The position numbers and the translations under genes were made by a program. From CAMEON01 sp045128275 (GTDB lineage: Bacteria; Bacillota; Clostridia; Oscillospirales; CAG-272), in the NCBI GenBank assembly GCA_045128275.1, contig JBGVRH010000063.1:1-64000 (forward strand): a DNA stretch of 64,000 bases, written 5' to 3'. How positions within the stretch are numbered: position 1 is the first letter of the stretch; the number at the start of each line of letters is the position of its first letter. This document shows positions 50,292 to 58,100 of the stretch, piece after piece. The notes under the pieces are model-generated. The model did no database searches. It saw only the letters and a program-made list of their open reading frames with translations, and was not told where the DNA came from.

Positions 50292-51125
50292 TCATGCTCC
50301 CGCTCCTTGCGCCGTCAATTCACGGGTAAGCTCGGCGCACCGTTCCACGCGGCGGCTCTTGCCGTTTGGCTGACCGACCGACAGGAGCGCACAGCTCCCG
50401 AGCATTCGGTCAAATACGCGGCGTTTGTCCCTGTCATCGTCCCCTCTCAATTCTGAAAGGGTGTAATTCGTGGTGATAATGAGCGGAACAAGCCCATCCG
50501 TCAAATAATCAATGATCCGCCACTCGACCTCCGTCATAAATTCCGTGGATTGCTCCACGCCCATATCGTCAAGCACGATCAGATCATACGAAAGCAGACT
50601 TTGCAGAAAATCCACCTTATTCACGAAAACCCTGTTTCCGTCCTTGAAGGATTTGGGATCCCACAGTTTGTCCCGCAAGGTGAGGAAATCCGTCACAAGA
50701 ACGTTATACCCTCGGTCAATGAGATCGTTTGCGACGGCACACGCCAAATAGGTTTTACCGCCTCCGTTCTGACTGGAATGGAGTATGATACCGCGCCCTT
50801 GCTTCTTGTTCTCGTCGAAATTCGCACAATAGGCTTTCATGGTGTCGGAAGCGGTGGGGTTTCGCCTGTCATCGTTGGCGAAGGTAAAATCAAATCTCCT
50901 TGACCGCTTTTTCTCAAAAGCCTTTTCCCGTCTGTTCTCGGCCTTTTGGTGGCGTTCCTTTTCGGCTTCCGTTTCTTTGCATTGACAAGAGACACGGACG
51001 ATCTTACCTATAAACGTTTGTGTCATATCCTTGGATACGGGGTGATTACACACCCCGCAATACCAAACGCCGTCCCGCTCATATTCGCCGTCCTTCGCCT
51101 TGAATCCGTTGTTTTTAACATCCAT
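50292..51125 (-). CDS. DnaC/DnaI-like AAA+ helicase loader
   Basis: 277-aa protein. An N-terminal zinc-finger-like part (C-G-V-C at about 23-26 and C-Q-C at about 47-49) precedes an AAA+ ATPase. The P-loop reads S-Q-N-G-G-G-K-T (about 116-123), with Ser in place of the usual first Gly; Walker B is L-I-V-L-D-D-M-G; sensor segment I-I-T-T-N-Y; and R-V-F-D-R-M-L carries the arginine finger. It should load the host replicative helicase at the element's origin. GGAGG lies upstream, and the gene overlaps the replication organiser by 11 bases. Confidence 0.85.
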   Translation of the reverse strand: MDVKNNGFKAKDGEYERDGVWYCGVCNHPVSKDMTQTFIGKIVRVSCQCKETEAEKERHQKAENRREKAFEKKRSRRFDFTFANDDRRNPTASDTMKAYCANFDENKKQGRGIILHSSQNGGGKTYLACAVANDLIDRGYNVLVTDFLTLRDKLWDPKSFKDGNRVFVNKVDFLQSLLSYDLIVLDDMGVEQSTEFMTEVEWRIIDYLTDGLVPLIITTNYTLSELRGDDDRDKRRVFDRMLGSCALLSVGQPNGKSRRVERCAELTRELTAQGAGA

Positions 51126-51789
51126 TGAAAAATTCCTCCATGCTTATATCGTCTTGTGTGTGCGCGGGTACGGGTGTTTCATCGTCCCACCGTCCTTGAT
51201 TCAGCCATGTGGCGGGGTTTGGGATGTATTGCCCATTATCCCGCTTCCATTGATCGGAGGCTTTCTGCTCCTTGATTGCCTCCAGCATTCGCTGAAGCAG
51301 ATCGGCGGAGGGCTTGACCTTCATGAACGCCTTTCGCGCCGCCTCTTTGCCCACCTTCTTGGGGTAGGCTTTCCAAAATTCAGCAAACCGCTCGGCGTAC
51401 ACATCCGACCCCGTAGGGGGAGAAGCGCACTTCGTGCGCGTTGTTCGCTTTGCTTCACTTAACTTCACTTCACTTATCTTCACTTCACTTAGGGGATGTA
51501 GGGGGGTAGGGGAGGGGGGTATGGTAGGGGGCTTGGGCGTTTCTGCTGTTTTGCTTCCCTTCCCCCCTTTTTGACCGTCTAAACGGCGCAAAATCGTGCT
51601 TTCACATGACTTCGCTATGGCGTTTGCGGTAGGGTTTTCAAATGTGGGGAGCGGCGTTTGGTTCTGTTGCAGATCAATCAGAGAATCTAAAACCGCCCGA
51701 TAATCCTCGGGGGGCAACAGGCGCAGAAGCGGGAGCCAATCGTAAAGGAGCAAAAACCCCTTTTCAAGGTTGTATGACTTGTTGGACAC
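51115..51789 (-). CDS. Phage-type replication organiser (DUF6291/DnaD-like)
   Basis: 224-aa protein. The N-terminal domain (F-L-L-L-Y-D-W-L-P-L-L-R-L-L; Y-R-A-V-L-D-S-L-I-D-L) matches phage replication proteins of the DUF6291 type. A Pro/Ser linker with three S-E-V-K-(I/L) repeats (about 100-115) follows. The C-terminal block F-W-K-A-Y-P-K-K-V-G-K and Y-I-P-N-P-A-T-W-L-N-Q-G-R-W is typical of replisome organisers. It starts with GTG at 51789 (AGGGGG upstream), 4 bases after the excisionase stop. Confidence 0.8.
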   Translation of the reverse strand: MSNKSYNLEKGFLLLYDWLPLLRLLPPEDYRAVLDSLIDLQQNQTPLPTFENPTANAIAKSCESTILRRLDGQKGGKGSKTAETPKPPTIPPSPTPLHPLSEVKISEVKLSEAKRTTRTKCASPPTGSDVYAERFAEFWKAYPKKVGKEAARKAFMKVKPSADLLQRMLEAIKEQKASDQWKRDNGQYIPNPATWLNQGRWDDETPVPAHTQDDISMEEFFNGC

Positions 51790-51793
51790 CCGC

Positions 51794-51976
51794 TCACCCC
51801 CTCGCGGCCTGTTCGTTCAGCCACTTTTTAAGGGCTTCCACGGGTACGATGATGCGGCGTTCAGACACACGGACGGCGGGGAATCCTTCCCGCTTCGTCA
51901 GCTCATAGGCCACGGGGCGGCTGATACCGAGCATAGCGGCCATTTCATCGACGGAAACGGTGAGTTTTTCGGTCAT
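51794..51976 (-). CDS. Excisionase/AlpA-like helix-turn-helix protein
   Basis: 60-aa protein: M-T-E-K-L-T-V-S-V-D-E-M-A-A-M-L-G-I-S-R-P-V-A-Y-E (a winged-helix HTH-17 motif) and R-I-I-V-P-V-E-A-L-K-K-W-L. This class directs excision or activates satellite genes. GGAGG lies in AAAAGGAGGGGG before ATG 51976, and the ATG overlaps (ATGA) the upstream stop. Part of the divergent leftward operon. Confidence 0.85.
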   Translation of the reverse strand: MTEKLTVSVDEMAAMLGISRPVAYELTKREGFPAVRVSERRIIVPVEALKKWLNEQAARG

Positions 51977-52167
51977 TCGTCCCCCTCCTTTTCTCCGCTC
52001 TCGGCCATCATTTCGCGGGCTTTCTTCTCCCAAAATCTTTCACGGTTCGCCCTTACCTTATCGGGGTTCTTCTGCCGCCACTCCTTCTGATAGGCTCGGC
52101 GGGCTTCCCTCTTGGCAGCTTCCATGTCGATGGGCTTAGCGGTCGTGGTGGGTTTGTTGCTGTTCAT
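51973..52167 (-). CDS. Small basic helical protein, first gene of the leftward operon
   Basis: 64-aa protein dominated by one charged helix (A-A-K-R-E-A-R-R-A-Y-Q-K-E-W-R-Q-K-N-P-D-K-V). Proteins like this are frequent in Firmicutes prophages next to excisionases; DNA binding is plausible but not shown. AAAGGAG lies upstream of ATG 52167. Expressed from the promoter at 52244-52272. Confidence 0.7.
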   Translation of the reverse strand: MNSNKPTTTAKPIDMEAAKREARRAYQKEWRQKNPDKVRANRERFWEKKAREMMAESGEKEGDE

Positions 52168-52216
52168 TTGTTCAGCTCCTTTCAATTAACCTTGTTAACT
52201 TTTTTTCTTTTACCTA

Positions 52217-52272
52217 TTGACAAACTAAACAGGCTTTGGTATAATTATAGAGCAAAAACTAAAGAAAGTCAA
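52217..52272. promoter_or_regulatory. Divergent promoters sharing one palindromic -10 region
   Basis: Plus strand TTGACA (52217-52222), 17 bp, TATAAT (52240-52245), toward the repressor and integrase. Minus strand TTGACT (52267-52272), 17 bp, TATAAT (52244-52249), toward the excisionase operon. The two -10 boxes overlap in TATAATTATA, so only one polymerase can bind at a time. AAACTAAA occurs at about 52223 and 52256, with related AAAACTACA after 52276: possible operators. Confidence 0.85.
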
Positions 52273-52362
52273 TACCAAAACTACACTTTCTTCACTTTTG
52301 TATGAATGAACAAATTTAGTTTGTTTTGTTTGTTTTGCTTGCACGAAAAAGGAGAGTTAAGA

Positions 52363-52752
52363 ATGTTCTACGAAAGGCTTATCATGGCATGCGCCATACA
52401 CAACACCACACCAACCGCAATTTGTCGGGCTATCGGATTATCTGAGGCCGCCGCCACCCGCTGGAAACAGGGATCAAAACCGCACGATACAACGATCAAA
52501 AAAATAGCCGATCATTTGGGGGTGAGTGTTTTCTTTTTTTGGGGTGAAGATTTAAAAAAAACGCCCATTGGTTTTATCGATGAAGCCATGACATATGAAT
52601 ACGAAAGGCTAAAAAACCATCAGGAAAGCGAAGCCGCCACCACAGAGAATCCCATAATCGAAAAAATAGAAGAAGCCTTAAAAGAGCTGACAGAAGAAGA
52701 GCTGAAAGAGGTTGATCGATATGTGGATTATCTTGTAAACCGTAAGAAGTGA
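52363..52752 (+). CDS. CI-like XRE repressor of the element
   Basis: 129-aa protein. Helix-turn-helix at about 10-60 (T-P-T-A-I-C-R-A-I-G-L-S-E-A-A-A-T-R-W-K-Q-G) and a C-terminal helical region (E-E-L-K-E-V-D-R-Y-V-D-Y-L) common in phage and satellite repressors; there is no LexA-type peptidase domain, so induction would need an antirepressor rather than self-cleavage. AAGGAG precedes ATG 52363; the frame opens at 52306 but without a site. Sits between the shared promoter and the integrase. Confidence 0.85.
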   Translation: MFYERLIMACAIHNTTPTAICRAIGLSEAAATRWKQGSKPHDTTIKKIADHLGVSVFFFWGEDLKKTPIGFIDEAMTYEYERLKNHQESEAATTENPIIEKIEEALKELTEEELKEVDRYVDYLVNRKK

Positions 52753-52785
52753 AACGGTTCTGAAATTTAACTTGCGGAGAAAACC

Positions 52786-53928
52786 ATGAAGAATCGTAAC
52801 GCAAAAGGCGGCGGCTCCGTCCGTCAGCGCGAAAACGGCACATGGGAAGCCCGATGCACCATCAACGGGAAGCGGGTGAGCTTCTACGGGGAGAAACAGG
52901 CGGAGGTTTTGAAGGCCATGAGAGCGGCGCAGAAGTCCGCCGATGATGGCGCATACTTTGAGCCGAAACGGATCACCCTTGAAAAGTGGCTTGAAATGTG
53001 GCTTGACGAATATGTGAAGCCCTCGGCAAAACCGCTCACCTTCGCCACCTATGAGAGCCGAACCCGTACCCACATAATCCCCGCCCTCGGTAAAATCAAG
53101 CTGGTAGCCCTCAATGCTACCCAAATACAGGCGTTCTATAACCGTCTCCAGCGCGAAATGAACCTTTCCCCGAAAACCATCAAGAACGTCCACGGGATCC
53201 TCCACAAAGCCCTTGAACAGGCGTTGAAGCTCCGCTATATTGGCATGAACCCCGCCGACTCTTGCACCCTTCCCCGCATGGAGAAAAAGGAGATCCAACC
53301 GCTCAAAGAGGCAGAGCTTGCCGCCTTTCTGTCGGAGATCCAGGAGGACGAACCGCTCCGCGATCTGTTCACCGTTGCCGTGTTCACGGGTATGCGGGAG
53401 GGTGAGATCTGCGGGCTACCGTGGGAAGCCGTAGACTTCGCAAACAACACGATCACCGTCAAGCAACAGCTCATGCGGGAAAAGAAAAAAGGCGGCCAGC
53501 ACTACATAGCGGCCACCAAAAACGATAAATGGCGGAAACTGACCGTCCCGCCGTTTGTCATGGATATTCTGAAAAGGGTACAGGAGGAGCAGAACCGCTC
53601 CCGCGATCTGATGGGCGCGGCATGGCTGAACCACTTCGGCCTTGTGTTTACGAACCCAGACGGGCGGTATATCATGCCCCAAACCGCCTTTAAACGGTTC
53701 AAGAAGGCCGCCGAGAAGGTGGGCAGACCCGATGCCCGCTTCCACGATCTGCGCCACACCTACGCCGTCATATCCCTTCAAGAGGGGGACGATATAAAGA
53801 CCGTCCAGCAGAACCTCGGCCACGCCACGGCCAGCTTCACCCTTGATGTGTACGGCCATGTTTCGGAGAAAATGAAACAGGAGAGCGCGGACAGAATGCA
53901 ATCCTATTTTGAGAAAATCACCGACTAA
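52786..53928 (+). CDS. int: Tyrosine-type site-specific integrase
   Basis: 380-aa integrase with a complete catalytic set: R204 (T-G-M-R-E-G-E), K248, H320 and R323 (H-D-L-R-H-T), H346 (G-H-A-T) and Y356. An N-terminal arm-binding domain (about 1-60; G-S-V-R-Q-R-E-N-G-T-W-E-A-R) and a SAM-like core-binding domain (about 65-165) precede it, as in Tn916/phage-type Int. GGAG is 7 bases before the ATG. It ends 137 bases from the tRNA-Ser att site, the usual place. Probably cotranscribed with the repressor. Confidence 0.95.
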   Translation: MKNRNAKGGGSVRQRENGTWEARCTINGKRVSFYGEKQAEVLKAMRAAQKSADDGAYFEPKRITLEKWLEMWLDEYVKPSAKPLTFATYESRTRTHIIPALGKIKLVALNATQIQAFYNRLQREMNLSPKTIKNVHGILHKALEQALKLRYIGMNPADSCTLPRMEKKEIQPLKEAELAAFLSEIQEDEPLRDLFTVAVFTGMREGEICGLPWEAVDFANNTITVKQQLMREKKKGGQHYIAATKNDKWRKLTVPPFVMDILKRVQEEQNRSRDLMGAAWLNHFGLVFTNPDGRYIMPQTAFKRFKKAAEKVGRPDARFHDLRHTYAVISLQEGDDIKTVQQNLGHATASFTLDVYGHVSEKMKQESADRMQSYFEKITD

Positions 53929-53958
53929 ATACCCCCGAAAAATACCCCCAAAAATTCT

Positions 53959-53980
53959 ATAAGGGGTACGATAAGGGGTA
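53959..53980 (+). repeat. Tandem decamer, right arm-type site
   Basis: ATAAGGGGTA, CG, ATAAGGGGTA; matches 41935-41956 at 21 of 22 positions. Preceded by AATACCCCC repeats that pair with GGGGTA. Confidence 0.65.
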
Positions 53981-54019
53981 AAACCCCGAAAAATGCCCGA
54001 TTTTACGCAAAAATAAAAG

Positions 54020-54054
54020 CACCGAAAGTCCTTGATGGATAAGGATTTTCGGTG
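54020..54054 (-). terminator. Bidirectional terminator between integrase and tRNA-Ser
   Basis: CACCGAAAGTCCTT (54020-54033) pairs with AAGGATTTTCGGTG (54041-54054), one G-T. T-rich on both sides (GTTTTC on plus; GCTTTTATTTTT on minus). Confidence 0.75.
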
Positions 54055-54064
54055 TTTTCTTATG

Positions 54065-54088
54065 TTGGCGGAGATGGAGAGATTTGAA
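54065..54088 (-). repeat. Proximal attachment site within tRNA-Ser
   Basis: 24 bases identical to 41795-41818; comprises the T-arm edge, acceptor strand and CCA of tRNA-Ser plus one base downstream. Confidence 0.9.
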
Positions 54089-54157
54089 CTCTCGCGCCGG
54101 TTAACCCGACCTACACCCTTAGCAGGGGCGCCTCTTCGGCCTCTTGAGTACATCTCC
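54066..54157 (-). tRNA. tRNA-Ser(GCT)
   Basis: 92-nt class II tRNA. Acceptor GGAGATG pairs with CATCTCC, long variable arm (TCGGGTTAACCCGG region), T-loop TTCAAAT, anticodon GCT in loop between CCCCT and AGGG arms, discriminator G and encoded CCA. The 3' end is the integration site of the 12.3 kb element and is regenerated intact. Confidence 0.93.
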
Positions 54158-54307
54158 GTGTACCTGCGTGAGCGGCCGTTTGCAGAACTCACGCAGTATA
54201 TTATACTACATAGGCGCGCGTTTGTCAAGGGCTTTTTCAAAAAAGGCTGAAAAATCTTTCGATCTCATAGGGACTTTCCCGACAAGGAACAGGAGATGCT
54301 TGGCGTT

Positions 54308-55027
54308 TCAGGGCTTCATGGCGGCGCGGGCGATGCGGGCGGCCTCCTCCGAGATGGTGCAGTGGAGCTCAAACAGGGGGATGTCGGTGAGGACTCCGTC
54401 CAGAAGATCCAGGGTGGCCACAAGGGCGGCGGCATCGTCGGGGATGAGGAGTTGGGGCATGATGTCCCCGATGGCTGTTTCGGTCTTCAAAGGGGCGATG
54501 GTGTTTTTCTCGCCGCGGCGGAGGAAGCAGATGGCGGCCAGGGGAACCGAGGTATTGATATTCCAGCCCTCCTTACCGCACCAGGGGGTACCGTAGGCAT
54601 ACCACTTCCCGTCCTTTTTGCGGATGATGGGCTTATCGCCGTTGACGATGGAGATCTCGTCTCCGAAGGCTTGCTGCCAGAGCTTGATGTGTGTCGTCTT
54701 ACCCACGCCGCTGTTGGCGGTGAAGGCGTAGCCGTAGCCGCCGTCCGAAATAACGGCGGAATGGAGGAGCATGGCCCCCAGAAGAGGGAGCTTACGGCAG
54801 ATGGCACGGTAGATGCAGATACTCTCTATGTAACCGACGGGCATGGTGGGCGGATTCTTTTTCTTTTCCGCCTCCAGCTCCTCGGCAGAGGCTTCCACCA
54901 CCAGGTCGGCGGTCTCCTCGGTGAGGGGCTCGGGGGTCAGGTAGTTTGCGCACTGTCTCGTCACGTACTTATGGCGGGCGTGGATCAAAATATTGAGATC
55001 CGCCAGGCGGATGGAAAGATCGGGCAT
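54308..55027 (-). CDS. HPr-kinase-like P-loop protein
   Basis: 239-aa protein. The P-loop F-T-A-N-S-G-V-G-K-T-T-H (about 113-124) and S-I-V-N-G-D-K-P (about 138-145) follow the layout of HPr kinase-related proteins found in peptide-modification and regulatory clusters. The N-terminal 80 residues are specific. ATG 55027 is chosen (AAAGGAG upstream) over an upstream start at 55081. Downstream lies tRNA-Ser. The phosphorylation target is unknown; it need not be HPr. Confidence 0.75.
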   Translation of the reverse strand: MPDLSIRLADLNILIHARHKYVTRQCANYLTPEPLTEETADLVVEASAEELEAEKKKNPPTMPVGYIESICIYRAICRKLPLLGAMLLHSAVISDGGYGYAFTANSGVGKTTHIKLWQQAFGDEISIVNGDKPIIRKKDGKWYAYGTPWCGKEGWNINTSVPLAAICFLRRGEKNTIAPLKTETAIGDIMPQLLIPDDAAALVATLDLLDGVLTDIPLFELHCTISEEAARIARAAMKP

Positions 55028-55179
55028 GGGTAGCTCCTTTCGGGATAGAGGTAGAAAATGTCTTATATCGGAAACGGTCAAGGGAGGCCATGTCTCCCAT
55101 AAAGCAAGATAAAACCGCGCCGACCGCCCCGAGGGGAGACCGACGCGGTTTGCTGTGTGTTGGGTTGGCTGGGAATCGA

Positions 55180-58100
55180 TCAGACACCCGCCTCGACCAT
55201 GTGGACAGTACCGCCGGAGGTGCCGTTGCCCGCCTGGCCGTAGCTGTTGTTACCCTGGATGCGGACGGTGCCGTCCTCCATGAGGTAGGCGGTGAAGCCG
55301 TAGCCTGCGGCCACGTCCAGGACGCCCTCCAGCACCTGTCTGGGAGTTCCGTCGGTGTAGGCGTGATCGCCCAGGCCGTTCTCGGTGTTGAGACCGTAGA
55401 CGTAGGCCTTGCCGTCCTCGGTGAGGACGACCATATTGCCGAAGTAGATATCCGCCTTCTTGACGTTCTTCATCACAGGGACGAAGGTGGGGTTATTTCC
55501 GCCGCCCTGGTTGAAGCCGTGAAGGGTGCGCCAGCCCGAGTAGTAGAGCTGACCCGTATGATCCACAGCCAGCACCTGGTGTTCGCCGGAATCCAGGAAC
55601 TCCACGTCCTTCAGAATCTGAACGGGGGTATGGATCTGTTCGCCGTGGCTCTGGGACATCTTCTTCCAGCGGTTGTCGCCCACACCCCACAGGGTGCCGT
55701 CGTTCTTGACGTAGACGGTGGAGCGGCGGCCGGCGGAGGCGAAGGCCACGTTGGTATCCAGCTTGACGAGGGAGGTGACGTTACCGCCCAGATTGGTGGT
55801 GCCCAGGGCACCGTAGGCGTTGGAGCCGATGCCCCAGAGGTTGCCCTTCTCGTCCACGATCAGGAGATGGTCGTGGCCCATGGAGACGTCCTTGACCTTA
55901 AAGTCCATCTTGACCTCGCCCAGGGTGGTATCGTCGCTCTGACCGTTGCGGCAGAGCTGACCGCAGGTGTTGCGGCCCACCGTGAAGAGGCGGCCGTCGG
56001 TGGTGAGGATGGCGGTGGTGAAGGTGGTGTCGCCGTTCTCGTAGGCGTTGGCGGCGGAGGTGACCACCTTGGCGACGCCGCTCATGACGTAGGTGGGGAC
56101 GTCCACCACGGTATCGGCCACGCCCAGGCCCAGCACGCCGTAGCGGTTATCGCCCCAGGCGTAGAGCTCGCCGTCACCGGTGAGGTAGAACATATAGGTA
56201 GCGCCCGCCACGATGGTGGCGTTCTTCAGGGCGTCGGGATCGCTGACCAGGCGCTGGGTGGAGATGGAGATGGTGCCCGACTGGCCCGCCTTCAGGATCA
56301 CCTGGGAGCCCTCCACCGACTGGACGTTGCCATCCTTATCGGTAAAGGTGATGCCCGTGACCACGAAGCCCTCCTTGGCGGTGGCGATGATGTGCAGGGT
56401 CTTGGTCTCGCCGTCCTGGAGCTTGATGACGGTGCCGTTTTGGATGGCCTCGCCGTTGACGGTGACGTCAGCGCGGCCGGAGTGGTAGCTGACGGTGATC
56501 CGCTTCTGGGAGAGATGCTCCAGCTCGCTCTCGGAGATGCCGAAGTAGCGGAAGAAGTGATCCAGGGCGTGGGGCACGCGGTTCTTGATGAAGCTGCGGA
56601 TCTTGGAGGCCTCGGTCTGCCACTTGGAGTAGGTGAAACCGGCCTCACAATTCCAGCGTCCCTGCTGGAGGTTCATGAGGGGATCGCGCTCGGCGTACAT
56701 CTCGTCGAAGATGGCAGTGAGGTACTCGGGGGTCATGTGGTTGTTGACCACGTCGTAGTAGCGCACCAGGAACTGGTTCTTGAAGCCCTGGTTCTTCATG
56801 AGGGCGCGCATCATGGTACCGCAGACCGAGTTGCTGTCAAAGGCCCAGAAGAAGTTCTCCCGCTCGGTGGTGAAATCGTAGAAGGAGAGACCCATGTCCA
56901 GGTCAAGGAGGGTGAAATGCCACTTGGTATCGAAGCCCGAGGGATCGTCGGGGTTCTTGTTGCGCCAGATCTTGATGTTGTTCTCGGGCCAGTCGCGGGC
57001 CACGTAGAAGAGGCGCACCACCCACATATCGATGAAGGAATCGATATCCATCTGGGAGGCGATGTAGTCGTAGTGCTGCTGCTCGGCCAGATTATGCTCG
57101 CGCATGTACTGCACCATCTGGTTGAAGGGATCCTGGTCACCCTCGACACCCGAGGAGACCACGAAATCGGCGTTGGTGTTGGTATGCACCTGGCTGTAGT
57201 CGCTCTCGATGACGGTGACGTTGTCCTTGTTCACGCCGTAGTGGCTCTCCACGTACTCGGGGGAGTAGCGCTCGCGGACGTTGTACACGCCCCAGAACTC
57301 GCCGTTGATGAAGACCAGGGTGGAGGCGGTGGCCATGATATCCACCTTGAGGCCTGCGGCGGTGGACTGCATGAAGGCATCGCGGATGTAGGAGGTACCG
57401 CAGTCGTTACCCGAGTTACGGATCATGATGCGGGAGAAGGAGGTGATGGCCTGACCCCAGGCATCCTTGGCGGTGCCGCCGAAGATATCGTAGTTGAGGT
57501 CGGACTCAAGACCGCTGTCCTGGTTGTTGATGCCCTTGAAGTAGATACGGAGGGACTTCATGGCCCAGCCCGAGGAGCCGTTACCGCTGACGGCCATCTC
57601 CACGCGGGAGTTGCCCACGCGGTCGCCCTCAGGATCAAAGACCTCCATGATGCCCACACCGCGGCGGCGGCCGCCGGTGATGGAACCCGTGAGCAGGAAG
57701 TTGTTGTAGAAGCCGTTACTACCGATGACCTCGTCCTTGGGCAGAGAGATGGACATGATGGACACGCCGTACTTCTCCAGATCGTCGGTGACGAAGTAGG
57801 TATTGGTGAAAACGTCGGTAGACTCGGTGCCGTTGGTGGCGTAGGCCTTGATGACGTGGGCACCCACCTGGGTGGACACGCTGGGAGAAGACCAGGAGCG
57901 GGTCAGGGGGCCCCAGCCCATGGCCGAGGTGTCCGTGAGCATGATGCCCGAGGTGTACTTCTTGCGGTTGCGGTTGGAGGACACCGAGGGATCCGAGCCG
58001 TCGGTGGTGTAGTAGATGGTATAGCCGTTCTTGGCGGACAGGTTCAGGATGAAGGCCTTCTCATAGATGCCCGCGTCCTGGGAGAAGGTGACCTCGTTGA

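Larger units (their letters stand above)
41795..54088. mobile_element. 12.3 kb integrative element in tRNA-Ser, PICI-like plan
   Basis: Bounded by a 24-bp perfect direct repeat (41795-41818 and 54065-54088) equal to the 3' end of tRNA-Ser. Near the ends are matching tandem decamers (41935-41956, 53959-53980) that look like integrase arm sites. Contents: tyrosine integrase and CI-like repressor (+), divergent from a small basic protein, excisionase, replication organiser, DnaC-like loader, tail hub-like protein and regulator (-), plus cargo (HicAB, Panacea module, second repressor, small RNA). No capsid, portal, terminase or lysis gene, so it is not a full prophage. This is the layout of a phage satellite (inference). 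Confidence 0.88.
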
